Source of the DNA: DATGYC01 sp035298385
GTDB taxonomy: Bacteria; Bacillota; Sulfobacillia; Symbiobacteriales; Symbiobacteriaceae
Length of the DNA stretch: 53,609 bases
NCBI GenBank assembly: GCA_035298385.1
Contig: DATGYC010000040.1
Location: 1 to 53,609, forward strand
Reading direction: 5' to 3'
The notes under the pieces were generated by a model, which saw only the letters and a list, made by a program, of their open reading frames with translations, did no database searches and was not told the DNA's origin. Positions 42,430-51,581 of the stretch are shown here, in pieces. How positions within the stretch are numbered: position 1 is the first letter of the stretch; each line of letters begins with the position of its first letter. Made by a program: the position numbers and the translations under genes.

Positions 42430-43158
42430 ATGGCGAAGCCCCAGTTTAAGCGGATCGTTCTCAAGCTCTCCGGTGAGGCGTTGGCAGGTGAAGAGGGATT
42501 TGGTCTCAAGCCTTCGGTCCTGCGCTACGTTGCGAACCAGATCAAGCAGGTGCAGGAGCTGGGTGTTCAGGTAGCCGTCGTCGTCGGTGGCGGCAACTTC
42601 TGGCGTGGCAAGCTGGGCCAGGAGATGGGTATGGATCGGGCCTCGGCCGATTACATTGGCATGCTGGGCACCGTGATGAACGCCCTGGCGCTCCAGGATG
42701 CGATCGAGAAGTGCGATGTAGAGTCGCGCGTTCTGACGGCGATCGAGATGCGCCAGGTTGCTGAGCCCTTCATCCGGCGCCGGGCGATCCGCCACCTGGA
42801 GAAGGGGCGCGTCGTCATCTTTGCGGCGGGCAACGGCTCGCCCTACTTCACGACCGACACGACCGCTGCCCTCCGGGCGGCTGAGATTGAGGCTGACGCC
42901 ATCCTGATGGGCAAGCAAGGGACCTCGGGGATCTATGACTCCGACCCGCGCAAGAACAAGGATGCCGTTAAGTATGATGAGGTCACATACCAGGAGGTTC
43001 TTGAGAAGGGGCTGCAGGTGATGGACACGACCGCCACCGCGCTCTGCAAGGACAACAATATCCCCCTGGTCGTCTTTGACATGATGGGGGAGGACTACGT
43101 GGTCAAGGTGGTCCGGGGCGAGAACGTTGGTCAAACCTTAGTCAGGGGTGACATCTAG
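42430..43158 (+). CDS. pyrH: UMP kinase
   Basis: Phosphorylates UMP with ATP; hexameric amino-acid-kinase fold. 242 residues: KRIVLKLSGEALAGEEGFGL, VAVVVGGGNFWRG, MDRASADYIGMLGTVMNALALQDA, and DAILMGKQGTSGIYDSDPRKNKDA. ATG 42430 follows GCGGGAGGTC. Stop TAG directly abuts the frr ATG. Confidence 0.97.
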   Translation: MAKPQFKRIVLKLSGEALAGEEGFGLKPSVLRYVANQIKQVQELGVQVAVVVGGGNFWRGKLGQEMGMDRASADYIGMLGTVMNALALQDAIEKCDVESRVLTAIEMRQVAEPFIRRRAIRHLEKGRVVIFAAGNGSPYFTTDTTAALRAAEIEADAILMGKQGTSGIYDSDPRKNKDAVKYDEVTYQEVLEKGLQVMDTTATALCKDNNIPLVVFDMMGEDYVVKVVRGENVGQTLVRGDI

Positions 43159-43716
43159 ATGTTGAAGCAGATCGTGACGGATGCCGAGGCTCGGATGAAG
43201 AAGTCGGTCGAGCACTTCCGGGGCGAGATGGCCTCCCTGAAGGCCGGCCGCGCCACGCCCGCAATCCTGGACAAGGTCCGGATCGATTATTACGGTACGC
43301 CGTCGCCCGTCAACCAGGTTGCGAATATTGAGGTGGCTGACGCACGTACCCTTGTGATTAAGCCGTGGGATCGCACGATGATCAAGCTGATCGAGAAGGG
43401 GATCCTTACCTCGGATCTCGGGCTTAACCCGATGAACGACGGCGTCGTGATCCGTCTGGTCCTGCCGCCCATGACCGAAGACCGCCGCAAGGAGCTGGTG
43501 AAGACCTGCCAGAAGCGGACGGAGGAGGAGCGGGTCGCCATCCGGAACATCCGGCGTGATACCAACGACGCCATCAAGAAGGCGGAGAAGGATAAGACCG
43601 TCACGGAAGACGAGTCAAAGCGTACGCAGGAAGATGTCCAGAAGCTGACCGACAAGTACATCAAGGAGGCCGAAGCGATCCTGGCCTCCAAGGAACGGGA
43701 GATCATGGAGGTCTAG
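43159..43716 (+). CDS. frr: Ribosome recycling factor
   Basis: Splits post-termination ribosomes with EF-G. 185 residues, all-helical/beta two-domain protein: VEHFRGEMASLKAGRATPAILDKVRIDYYGTPSPVNQVANIEV, ILTSDLGLNPMNDGVVIRLVLPPMTEDRRKELVK, and the C-terminal helices. Begins at the base after the pyrH stop. Confidence 0.97.
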   Translation: MLKQIVTDAEARMKKSVEHFRGEMASLKAGRATPAILDKVRIDYYGTPSPVNQVANIEVADARTLVIKPWDRTMIKLIEKGILTSDLGLNPMNDGVVIRLVLPPMTEDRRKELVKTCQKRTEEERVAIRNIRRDTNDAIKKAEKDKTVTEDESKRTQEDVQKLTDKYIKEAEAILASKEREIMEV

Positions 43717-43718
43717 TG

Positions 43719-43943
43719 ATGCCGGATCAGGGGCTGGAGTGGATCGGGCGCCCGTGGTCGCTGGTGGAACCGCAACTAGCGGCCGCTGGTCTAACCTATG
43801 AGGCGATCGTGACCAGGCCTCCGCGTAAGCCGGTTGGGATGGGGGAGCTCAGGGTAGTTGCTGTGCGTCCCCGTCCCGCCGGCCTCTCGGTCGTCCTGGC
43901 CCATCGTGACTATGTCGTAGACCCTGCTCCCGCCGTGGAGTAG
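43719..43943 (+). CDS. Small hypothetical protein between frr and uppS
   Basis: 74 residues, unrecognised. ATG 43719 has GGAGG eight bases upstream, in the end of frr. Sequence MPDQGLEWIGRPWSLVEPQLAAAGLTYEAIVTRPPRKP with a later basic-hydrophobic strand (ELRVVAVRPRPAGLSVVLAHRDYVVD). Genes of this size sit here in several Clostridia; I know of no assigned function. Confidence 0.6.
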   Translation: MPDQGLEWIGRPWSLVEPQLAAAGLTYEAIVTRPPRKPVGMGELRVVAVRPRPAGLSVVLAHRDYVVDPAPAVE

Positions 43944-43982
43944 GATCGTGCGTCTGTGCCGGACAGGAGGGTATCATCAAAC

Positions 43983-44756
43983 GTGTTCGAGCAATTGCGT
44001 AGGTTGGTCGGCAAGGGCACTGGGGCAGCGGTAGTACCGGCTGCGCAGGTCACGCCTTCCGCCCGGCACGTCGGTGTCATCATGGACGGCAACGGCCGTT
44101 GGGCGCAGCGGCGTGGCCTGCCGCGGCCCCTCGGACACCGGGCCGGTGTCGAGGCCCTAAAGGGAATCGTACGCGCTGTGCCTGACTTTGGTGTGGAGAT
44201 GCTCACCTGTTACGCCTTCTCGACGGAGAACTGGAAGCGTGAGCCCAGCGAGGTCGACGCCTTGATGGCGCTCCTGGTTGAGTTCTGCCGTAAGGAGACC
44301 GAGACGCTGAAGAAGAACGGCGTACGGGTACAGGCGATCGGGCGGCTCGACGAGCTACCTGAGCTGCAACGACGGGAGATCGCGCGGGCGGTGGCTGAGA
44401 CGGCGGGCAATAGCCGCCTTATCCTGACCCTGGCGGTCAACTATGGCGGGCAGGCCGAACTGGTTGACGCGGTGCGGGCGATCGCTCGGGACGTAGAGGC
44501 CGGGCGCCTGGCACCAGAGGCGATCGACGCCGGTGCAATCGGGGCGCGCCTCTATACGGCAGGAATGCCGGACCCGGACCTAGTCATTCGGACCGGCGGT
44601 GAACTGCGCCTCTCCAACTTCCTGATCTGGCAAGCGGCGTACAGCGAACTCTGGGTATCGGACGTCCTCTGGCCGGACTTCCGCCCGGAGCATCTAGCGC
44701 AAGCTCTCCACGATTTTGGTCATCGCGAGCGCCGATATGGTGGCGTCTTGAAGTAA
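43983..44756 (+). CDS. uppS: Isoprenyl transferase (undecaprenyl diphosphate synthase)
   Basis: Makes the C55 lipid carrier of wall synthesis. About 257 residues: HVGVIMDGNGRWAQRRGLPRPLGHRAGVEALKGIV (catalytic Asp35), CYAFSTENWKREPSEV, VNYGGQAELVDAV, and DPDLVIRTGGELRLSNFLIWQAAYSELWVSDVLWPDF. Start: GTG 43983 has AGGAGG 12 bases upstream; GTG 43956 is the alternative. The first 28 residues are poorly conserved. Confidence 0.96.
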   Translation: MFEQLRRLVGKGTGAAVVPAAQVTPSARHVGVIMDGNGRWAQRRGLPRPLGHRAGVEALKGIVRAVPDFGVEMLTCYAFSTENWKREPSEVDALMALLVEFCRKETETLKKNGVRVQAIGRLDELPELQRREIARAVAETAGNSRLILTLAVNYGGQAELVDAVRAIARDVEAGRLAPEAIDAGAIGARLYTAGMPDPDLVIRTGGELRLSNFLIWQAAYSELWVSDVLWPDFRPEHLAQALHDFGHRERRYGGVLK

Positions 44757-44769
44757 AGCGGGTGAAGTC

Positions 44770-45579
44770 GTGCTCATTCGAATTGCAACCGCCCTGGTAG
44801 GGATTCCGCTCTTCCTGGGCGCCCTTTACGTTGGCAAGTGGCCCCTCTTCGCCCTCGTGGCGGGGATGGGCCTTGTTGGCTTTTTCGAGTTTACGCGTAT
44901 CCTGCGGGCCAAGGGCGTTCAGGTGGCGGAGGGCGTCGGCTACGCAGGCGTACTGGGTCTGCTCCTCTGGGCGCAGATGGCCCCAGCCAGTAGCGCCCTC
45001 CTGGGCGGCATCCTGACGGCTGTCATCCTGCTCAGTCTGCTCTGGCTGCTAAAGGGCTTTCCGGAGCGCACCTGGCTCGAGGCGACGGCGACGGTGGGTG
45101 GTGTGGTCTACACCGGCTTCCTGCTCAGCCATCTCCTCCTGTTGCGGAACCTTGGTGGCGGGAGCGGCTGGGACCTGGGCCTGGGCTGGGTAGCGCTCGC
45201 CTTCTTCTGCACCTGGTCGGCGGACTCGTTCGCCTACTTCGCGGGTCGGGCCTTTGGGCGCCGCAAGCTCGCGCCGAAGATCTCGCCGGGCAAGTCGGTG
45301 GAGGGCTTCTTTGGTGGACTGGTGGGCGCGGTGATCGTTGGCGCGCTCTGGGCGCCGGTGATCGACCAGACCCGGCTCCTGGGCGCCGGGGTCGGCCTAG
45401 CCGTCGCCCTGATCGCACCGGTTGGGGACCTGGCCGAGTCGGCGCTGAAGCGCTACGCCGGCGTCAAGGACTCGGGCAAGCTCCTGCCCGGGCACGGGGG
45501 CGTACTGGACCGCTTCGACAGTTCCCTGTTCGTACTCCCGGTCGTCTATTATGTAGTGATCCTGCTTGGGGGCCGCTAA
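44770..45579 (+). CDS. cdsA: Phosphatidate cytidylyltransferase
   Basis: Makes CDP-diacylglycerol for phospholipids. 269 residues, about eight membrane segments. The C-terminal signature SADSFAYFAGRAFGRRKLAPKISPGKSVEGFFGGLVGAVIVG and then APVGDLAESALKRYAGVKDSGKLLPGHGGVLDRFDS is the CDP-alcohol signature of CdsA. GTG start, GCGGGTGAAG upstream. Confidence 0.96.
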   Translation: MLIRIATALVGIPLFLGALYVGKWPLFALVAGMGLVGFFEFTRILRAKGVQVAEGVGYAGVLGLLLWAQMAPASSALLGGILTAVILLSLLWLLKGFPERTWLEATATVGGVVYTGFLLSHLLLLRNLGGGSGWDLGLGWVALAFFCTWSADSFAYFAGRAFGRRKLAPKISPGKSVEGFFGGLVGAVIVGALWAPVIDQTRLLGAGVGLAVALIAPVGDLAESALKRYAGVKDSGKLLPGHGGVLDRFDSSLFVLPVVYYVVILLGGR

Positions 45580-45594
45580 GCTAGGGGGGCGACG

Positions 45595-46671
45595 ATGCGC
45601 AGCCAAAGGACGATCTTCCTGGACTGGGTCTACTCGCTTTTGATTCTGGCCGGGTTCCTCGTTGCGGTTTGGGCGCTCTATACCTACGCACTGCCCTGGA
45701 TCCTGCCCTTCGTGGTCGCCCTGGTCCTGGCGGAGCTGATGCACCCCCTGGTGAGCCGTCTCAGCAAGCTAAAACGGGTCTCACGCTCCTTGGCGGTTGG
45801 ACTGGTTCTCTTCGTCGCCATGGGGATCATCCTGACGGGATTGACGGCCCTGACGGCCGAACTGGTCTCGGACTTGAAGTCGCTGGCCGATGCCATTCCG
45901 AGTCTCTACACGGATGCGGTCGCCCTCAGCCAGCGGTTGACCGAGGCGATTGGGGCTTTCCACACGAGCCTGCCGACGTCGATGCAGGATTTCTTGCAGT
46001 CGGGCCTCAATGAGTTACAGTCGAGCCTATCGGGCGCCACGAAGCAGTTGACCGGTGTCCTCACCGTCTTCTCATCGTTGCCCACCTTCTTGCTCAACGT
46101 CGTGATCGCCTTCATGGCGACCTTCTACATTGCCCGGGACCGGACGGAGATCAACCGCTTCCTGCTCGGGCTCTTCCCCGTTGAGTGGCGGCCCCAGCTC
46201 CGGCAGGTGAAGCAGGAGGTCTGGTCCTCCACCATGGGCTACGCCAAGGCGCAGTTGATGGTGATCCTGATCGCCACGATCTACTCGATCACTGTCCTGT
46301 CCGTGCTGCGTGTCCCGTACGCTGTCTTGATGGGTGTCCTGGTGGGTGTGGCGGATGTGCTGCCCCTGCTTGGTCCTGGAGCGATCTACGTCCCCTGGGC
46401 GGCCTACTCGGCCTTCACGGGCGAGCCGAAGTTCGCCATCCTGCTGATCGTCGTCTGGGGGATCCAGGCGGTGATTCGCCAGGTGATCGAGCCGAAGTTG
46501 GTGGGCGAGCAGATGGGGCTACACCCGCTCGTGACCCTCTTCGCCATCTACATGGGCTTTCAGGTCTTCGGCGCCCTGGGCGTCGTCCTGGGACCGATTG
46601 TGGTCACACTGTTGAAGGCGGTCGTCCGCTCAGGCCTTCTGCCGGTCTTCCGGGAGGGGCGCCCCTTCTAG
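45595..46671 (+). CDS. AI-2E family (UPF0118/YtvI-like) transporter or permease
   Basis: 358 residues with about seven to eight membrane segments. Hallmark LAELMHPLVSRLSKLKRVSRSLAVGLVLF and NVVIAFMATFYIARDRTEINRFLLGLFPVE, then VGVADVLPLLGPGAIYVPWAAYSAFTGEPKFAI and VIEPKLVGEQMGLHPLVTLFAIYMGFQVFGALGVVLGPIV. The family includes AI-2 exporter TqsA and the sporulation protein YtvI; the substrate is unknown and the name AI-2E says little. It lies inside the cdsA-dxr operon, where related genes occur in some clostridia. Confidence 0.85.
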   Translation: MRSQRTIFLDWVYSLLILAGFLVAVWALYTYALPWILPFVVALVLAELMHPLVSRLSKLKRVSRSLAVGLVLFVAMGIILTGLTALTAELVSDLKSLADAIPSLYTDAVALSQRLTEAIGAFHTSLPTSMQDFLQSGLNELQSSLSGATKQLTGVLTVFSSLPTFLLNVVIAFMATFYIARDRTEINRFLLGLFPVEWRPQLRQVKQEVWSSTMGYAKAQLMVILIATIYSITVLSVLRVPYAVLMGVLVGVADVLPLLGPGAIYVPWAAYSAFTGEPKFAILLIVVWGIQAVIRQVIEPKLVGEQMGLHPLVTLFAIYMGFQVFGALGVVLGPIVVTLLKAVVRSGLLPVFREGRPF

Positions 46672-46708
46672 ATTTCGGGTTCTCTCCCGCTAAAGGAGCG
46701 GTCGCTGC

Positions 46709-47860
46709 ATGAGATCGGTTGCGATCTTGGGTTCGACGGGTTCGATTGGCACGCAGGCGCTTGACGTGATCCGCCAGCATCCGGAACGCTTCCGGGTGAC
46801 GGCTTTGGCTGCGGGGCGCCAAGTTCAGCTCCTGGCCGAGCAGGTACGGGAGTTTCGCCCGGTCCTGGTCTCGGTTCCGAGTCCCGTAGAGGCAGAGGCG
46901 CTCCGGGCCCTCCTGGCGCCCGGGGAACGGCCTGCGATCTTGACGGGGCCAGAGGGGCTCGAGGCGGTGGCGACCGAGCCGGGCGCCGAGATCCTGCTCA
47001 CTTCGGTGGTGGGCGCCCTGGGCCTGCAGCCGACCCTGGCCGGCATCCGGGCTGGCAAGGCGATCGCCCTGGCCAACAAGGAGACCCTGGTCGCCGCAGG
47101 CGAACTAGTGATGGCGGAGGCGGCGAGGTATGGCGCCCCGATCATCCCGGTCGACTCCGAGCACTCGGCGCTCTTCCAGTGTCTAGTCGGGGAGGAGAAG
47201 GCCAAGGTGGCCCGGTTGATCCTGACCGCCTCCGGCGGGCCGTTTCGGGGCCGCAAGGACCTGTCCGGGATTCGCAAGGAGCAGGCGCTGAAGCACCCCC
47301 GCTGGGTGATGGGCGCCAAGGTGACGATCGACTCCGCCTCTTTGATGAACAAGGCGCTGGAGATGATCGAGGCCCGCTGGCTCTTCGGCCTGCCGATGCA
47401 ACAGATCGATGTCCTGGTCCATCCGCAGTCGATCGTCCACTCCCTGGTGGAGTACGTTGACGGGAATCAGATCGCCCAGTTGGGCCCGACTGATATGCGG
47501 TTGCCGATCCAGTACGCCTTGGGCTACCCTGAACGGCTGGAGAGCCGAGTACTGCCTCGCTTGAACCTAGCCCAGGTGGGCACGCTGACCTTTGAGGAGC
47601 CGGACCAGGAGACCTTCCCGTCGCTCGACTTCGCTCGGTGGGCGACGGAGGTTGGCGGGACCCTGCCCGCGGTGATGAACGCAGCAAACGAGGTCGCTGT
47701 CGCCAGGTTCCTGGCCGATGAGCTCTCGTTCGGATCCATCTTCCGGCTGGTCGAGGCGGTCATGAAGCAGCACGATCCGTCCCCGGCGCTTGAGCTGGCG
47801 ACGATCCTGGATGCGGACGGTTGGGCCCGTCGGATGGCATTGGCGTGGAGGGGGGCGTAA
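46709..47860 (+). CDS. dxr: 1-deoxy-D-xylulose 5-phosphate reductoisomerase
   Basis: Second step of the MEP isoprenoid pathway. 383 residues: NADPH motif VAILGSTGSIGTQALDVI, LANKETLVAAGELV, PVDSEHSALFQCL, LTASGGPFRG (catalytic loop), WVMGAKVTIDSASLMNKALEMIEARWLFG. ATG 46709. It pairs functionally with ispG, three genes on; isoprenyl chain use by uppS is just upstream. Confidence 0.97.
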   Translation: MRSVAILGSTGSIGTQALDVIRQHPERFRVTALAAGRQVQLLAEQVREFRPVLVSVPSPVEAEALRALLAPGERPAILTGPEGLEAVATEPGAEILLTSVVGALGLQPTLAGIRAGKAIALANKETLVAAGELVMAEAARYGAPIIPVDSEHSALFQCLVGEEKAKVARLILTASGGPFRGRKDLSGIRKEQALKHPRWVMGAKVTIDSASLMNKALEMIEARWLFGLPMQQIDVLVHPQSIVHSLVEYVDGNQIAQLGPTDMRLPIQYALGYPERLESRVLPRLNLAQVGTLTFEEPDQETFPSLDFARWATEVGGTLPAVMNAANEVAVARFLADELSFGSIFRLVEAVMKQHDPSPALELATILDADGWARRMALAWRGA

Positions 47861-47865
47861 ATCTG

Positions 47866-48888
47866 GTGAACCCGTTGTCGATCCTCTGGGCGATCCTGGT
47901 CTTCGGCGTCCTAATCTTCATCCATGAGCTAGGCCACTTTGGCGTGGCGAAGTTCTTTGGCATCCGGGTGAAGGAGTTTGCGATCGGGTTCGGCCCGGTG
48001 CTTGGGAGCATGCAACGCGGGGAGACCCGCTACAGCCTGCGCGCCGTTCCGTTGGGCGGATTCGTCCTGATGGGCGGCATGGAGGAGGGCGAGGAGGACG
48101 ACCCGCGGGGCTACCTGCGCAAGCCCGTCTACGCCCGCTTCCTAACGATCCTGGCGGGTCCCGTGATGAACTTCTTGCTAGCCACCTTGATCTTTGTCAG
48201 CTACTTCGCCATCGTGCCCTCCCAGCCGACCAACACGCTGGGCCAGGTGCCGGAGCAGTGTGGCGCGGTCACGTGCCCGGCCTACGCGGCGGGCCTTCGC
48301 GCAGGAGACCGGGTGACGGCGATTGGCGGGGCGCCCGTCTCGGGTTGGAATGATCTGCTCGCCCTAGTCGGAAGCTCGGCGGGCAAGCCGCTCTCGTTCC
48401 AGTTCGAGCGGGGTGGCGTTAAGCAGACGGTGACGATCGCCCCGATCCAGGTGGAGGGCGGCGCATGGCGCGTCGGGATCACCCCGGCCTACGAGCGGAT
48501 CTCCGCTGGCCAGGCCTTGTCGGTCGGCGTACGCACGACCTACTTCGCCTCCAAGCAGATTCTCAGCGAGTTAGGCAAGGTGGTCACGGGCAGGAGCAAG
48601 CCGGAGTTCCAGGGCCCGATTGGGATCACGGTCCTGATCGCTGACCAGGCCCGGGAGGGGTTGCCGAGCCTCCTGCAACTGACGGCCTTCTTGTCGATCA
48701 ACCTGGGCCTCTTCAACCTGCTGCCGATTCCGGCGCTCGATGGCTCCCGGCTGGTCTTCCTGACCGTGGAGGCGATCCGTGGGCGCCGGGTGGATCCCCG
48801 CCGTGAGTCGATGGTCCACCTGGTAGGCTTCCTGCTCCTGCTGGGGCTGATGGTGGTTACGGCATATGGGGATATCGTTAGGTTATAG
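47866..48888 (+). CDS. rseP: RIP metalloprotease RseP
   Basis: Intramembrane site-2 protease (S2P). 340 residues: HELGH at residues 20-24 in the first membrane segment, one PDZ domain in the middle (AYAAGLRAGDRVTAIGGAPVSGWNDLLALVG), and the third metal ligand in NLLPIPALDGSRLVFLTVEAIRGRRV. GTG 47866 follows GGAGGGGGG; upstream in-frame codons lie inside dxr. It cleaves anti-sigma or signal-peptide remnants in relatives. Confidence 0.94.
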   Translation: MNPLSILWAILVFGVLIFIHELGHFGVAKFFGIRVKEFAIGFGPVLGSMQRGETRYSLRAVPLGGFVLMGGMEEGEEDDPRGYLRKPVYARFLTILAGPVMNFLLATLIFVSYFAIVPSQPTNTLGQVPEQCGAVTCPAYAAGLRAGDRVTAIGGAPVSGWNDLLALVGSSAGKPLSFQFERGGVKQTVTIAPIQVEGGAWRVGITPAYERISAGQALSVGVRTTYFASKQILSELGKVVTGRSKPEFQGPIGITVLIADQAREGLPSLLQLTAFLSINLGLFNLLPIPALDGSRLVFLTVEAIRGRRVDPRRESMVHLVGFLLLLGLMVVTAYGDIVRL

Positions 48889-48989
48889 GAATGAGCCTTA
48901 CGGGGAATGTAGGGATGCGGGGTTATGGGGATAGTGGGGCACGGGGGCTGAAGGAGCAACGAAATCAAAACAAAAGGAGTCGCTCACAA

Positions 48990-50096
48990 ATGATGCCACG
49001 CAAGCCGACCCGCCCGGTCAAGGTAGGCTCAGTCCAGATCGGCGGCGGGGCTACCATCTCGGTTCAGTCGATGACCAAGTGTGACACGCTCAACGTCCCG
49101 GAGGTCCTCCGCCAGATCCAGGCGCTTGAGGAGGCCGGGTGTGATATCGTCCGAGTCGCTGCCCCGACCTTGGATGCCGCCGAGAAGTTCAAGGAGATTC
49201 GCAAGGGGACCAACATCCCCCTGGTGGCGGACGTCCACTTTGACTACCGGATCGCCCTGAAGGTACTCGAGGCCGGCATCGACAAGCTCCGCATCAACCC
49301 GGGCAACATTGGCGCCCGCTGGAAGGTGGAGGAGGTCGTCAAGGCTTGCCAGGACCGCGGGGTGCCGATCCGCATCGGCGTCAACGCTGGCTCGCTCGAG
49401 GACGAGTTCCTGGAGCAGTACGGCTACCCGACGCCCGAGGGTATGGTTGGCTCGGCCCTGAAGCATATCGGCATCCTGGAGGATCTGAACTTCCAGAACA
49501 CGGTCGTCTCGATCAAGGCCTCCAACGTGCCGATGATGATCGATGCCTACACGATGCTCTCCGAGAAGGTCGATTATCCACTGCACGTCGGCGTCACGGA
49601 GGCGGGCACGCCCTTCCAGGGGACGATCAAGTCCTCGGTCGGCCTCGGTACCGTCCTCGCCCGCGGCATTGGCGATACGATTCGTGTCTCGCTCTCGACC
49701 GACGGCCCGGAGGAGATCCGGGTTGGCTATGAGGTCTTGAAGGCGCTTGGTCTGCGGACCCGCGGTATCAACATCATCTCGTGCCCCTCCTGCGGTCGCG
49801 TCCAGATCGATCTGGTCAAGGTGGCTAACGAGGTCGAGAAGCGGCTCCAGCACATCGAGGCGCCGCTGAACGTCGCCGTCATGGGCTGCGTGGTCAACGG
49901 CCCCGGTGAGGCGGCAGAGGCTGACGTGGCGCTCTTCGGCGGCAAGGGTGTCGGCATGCTCTACCTGGGTGGCGATCAGGTGCGCAAGACCACCGAGGAA
50001 GAGATGGTCGAGGCGCTGGTCGATCTCGTCGAGAAGAAGCAGGAAGAGTACAAGGCCGGCGGCACCATCAAGGCGCACGGCCATGGCCGGGGTTAG
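48990..50096 (+). CDS. ispG: 4-hydroxy-3-methylbut-2-en-1-yl diphosphate synthase (flavodoxin) IspG
   Basis: Penultimate step of the MEP pathway; holds a 4Fe-4S cluster. About 368 residues: VGSVQIGGGATISVQSMTKCDT, DIVRVAAPT, KLRINPGNIG, and the cluster cysteines in ISCPSCGRVQ and MGCVVNGPGEA. ATG 48990 has AAGGAG ten bases upstream; an earlier in-frame start at 48891 adds 33 unconserved residues. It ends the operon at a strong terminator. Confidence 0.96.
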   Translation: MMPRKPTRPVKVGSVQIGGGATISVQSMTKCDTLNVPEVLRQIQALEEAGCDIVRVAAPTLDAAEKFKEIRKGTNIPLVADVHFDYRIALKVLEAGIDKLRINPGNIGARWKVEEVVKACQDRGVPIRIGVNAGSLEDEFLEQYGYPTPEGMVGSALKHIGILEDLNFQNTVVSIKASNVPMMIDAYTMLSEKVDYPLHVGVTEAGTPFQGTIKSSVGLGTVLARGIGDTIRVSLSTDGPEEIRVGYEVLKALGLRTRGINIISCPSCGRVQIDLVKVANEVEKRLQHIEAPLNVAVMGCVVNGPGEAAEADVALFGGKGVGMLYLGGDQVRKTTEEEMVEALVDLVEKKQEEYKAGGTIKAHGHGRG

Positions 50097-50121
50097 TACC
50101 TAGCCAGGACTGTATGAATCG

Positions 50122-50157
50122 AAAGGAGAGCGGGGGCGCCCCCGCTCTCCTTTTTTT
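50122..50157 (+). terminator. Strong terminator after ispG
   Basis: Perfect 15-bp arms (50122-50136 and 50139-50153), AAAGGAGAGCGGGGG and CCCCCGCTCTCCTTT, with a run of T. The loop region is one of the GGGCGCCC octamers. Confidence 0.95.
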
Positions 50158-50168
50158 GCGGCAGCCAG

Positions 50169-50197
50169 TGCCATTTTATATCACGGTGCGATATAAT
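50169..50197 (+). promoter_or_regulatory. Promoter of clc with overlapping inverted repeat
   Basis: TGCCAT (50169-50174) and a perfect TATAAT (50192-50197) are 17 bases apart. TATATC (50177-50182) and GATATA (50190-50195) form an inverted repeat with a seven-base centre that overlaps the spacer and -10. A MarR-type regulator is encoded in the same operon and is a natural candidate to bind it. Confidence 0.6.
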
Positions 50198-50240
50198 GAG
50201 GCAGTGTTGTCAGAATCGATCGAAAGGGTGATCACCTCCC

Positions 50241-51581
50241 ATGTCTGAGTACCGCACCGGACGCATGCTCCTTGCCGGTGGTCTCCTGGGCGCCCTGGGG
50301 GTCCTCTCCGCCTTCTGTCTGACCCGGTTGATCGGCCTCGCGCTCCATCTGGTCTGGCTCGGTGAGATCGGGTTCCACCTGGTCGAGCCGCACGAGTCTC
50401 CCTGGGCTGGACGCTGGTTCACGCTCCTCTTCCCGGTGATCGGTGCCGGTATCATCGGTCTCATGCTCCGCTACGGCAGCCGGATGATCGCGGGTCACGG
50501 CATCCCAGAGGCGATGGAGTCGATTCTCTACCGCGACTCGAGGATGAACCTGAAGGTCGCCATCCTCAAGCCGCTCTCGGCTGCGATCTCGATCGGTACC
50601 GGTGGCCCGTACGGCGCTGAGGGGCCGATCATCATGACCGGCGGTGCCGTGGGTTCGCTCTTAGGCCAGCTCTTCCCAGCCTCGGCCGCTGAGCGGAAGG
50701 TGATGCTCGCAGCGGGTGCGGCGGCTGGCATGGTCGGCATCTTCGGAACCCCCCTGGCGGCGGTCCTCCTGGTGACCGAGTTGCTCCTCTTCGAATGGTC
50801 GGCCCGAGCGCTGATCCCGGTTAGCGTCTCAGCGGCGGTGGCGATGGCCCTCCGGGCGCCCATCATGGGCGATTCCGGTCCGCTCTTCCCGGATGTGCGT
50901 GTGATGCCGCTGGCGGTGGGACACCTGCCCTGGTATCTCCTCTTCGGGTTGCTGGCGGGTGGCGCTGCGGCTGGGATGACCTGGTTGCTCTATTGGATTG
51001 AAGATCGGTATGAGGCGATCCCCTGGCTGAACTATGCCACCCGCCCCCTTCTGGGCGCCCTCCTGGTCGGAATCGTTGGCGTCTTCTTCCCACGGGCCCT
51101 TGGTGTCGGGTATGATAATATCGCAGGCATTCTGAGTGGTCAGTTCGGGGTCGGCCTGGTCCTTGCCATCCTGGTTGGTAAGTTCGCCGCCTGGTCGCTC
51201 TCGCTCGGCTCGGGCACCTCCGGCGGCGTGCTCGCCCCGATTCTGATGATCGGCGGCGCGCTGGGTGGGTTGATTGGGCACCTGACGGTTGGATTGACCG
51301 GCTTGCCGCCCGGCCTAGTCGCCCTGGCCTTTATGGCCGCCCTCTTTGGTGCCTCCACACGGGCCACGATCACCGCAATCCTCTTTGCGGCCGAGGTGAC
51401 CGGTCACTTTGATGCCCTGGTGCCGCTCCTGTTCACGTGTGCGGTCGCGACGATGGTCGCCGGCCGACTCCTACCCTACTCGATCATGACCGGCAAGCTG
51501 GTCCGGCGTGGGCGGATTGTGGTCCAAGATTATGTGGCGCCAGAGGCGCCCGTGCGAGAGGCGGTTGTTAATGGCGATTGA
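50241..51581 (+). CDS. CLC-family chloride channel or antiporter
   Basis: 446 residues, about 10 or more membrane helices. Selectivity-filter motifs of the family are present in variant form: GHGIPEAM (usual GSGIPE), GPYGAEGPI (usual GREGP, with the gating Glu kept) and GSGTSGGVLAPIL (usual GKFGGIFAP). The kept Glu suggests coupled anion/proton exchange; His in place of the filter Ser is unusual and leaves the anion unclear. There is no CBS domain. The start is ATG 50241, with AAGGGTGA upstream. It overlaps the MarR gene by 11 bases. Confidence 0.85.
   Translation: MSEYRTGRMLLAGGLLGALGVLSAFCLTRLIGLALHLVWLGEIGFHLVEPHESPWAGRWFTLLFPVIGAGIIGLMLRYGSRMIAGHGIPEAMESILYRDSRMNLKVAILKPLSAAISIGTGGPYGAEGPIIMTGGAVGSLLGQLFPASAAERKVMLAAGAAAGMVGIFGTPLAAVLLVTELLLFEWSARALIPVSVSAAVAMALRAPIMGDSGPLFPDVRVMPLAVGHLPWYLLFGLLAGGAAAGMTWLLYWIEDRYEAIPWLNYATRPLLGALLVGIVGVFFPRALGVGYDNIAGILSGQFGVGLVLAILVGKFAAWSLSLGSGTSGGVLAPILMIGGALGGLIGHLTVGLTGLPPGLVALAFMAALFGASTRATITAILFAAEVTGHFDALVPLLFTCAVATMVAGRLLPYSIMTGKLVRRGRIVVQDYVAPEAPVREAVVNGD

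Noticed and set aside
49029..50084. Long open frame on the minus strand across ispG (also 52444-53604, 42049-43134 and many others).
   Set aside because: They lie opposite strong, conserved genes. High G+C and third-position bias create long antisense frames; the translations show no family motif and no ribosome site.
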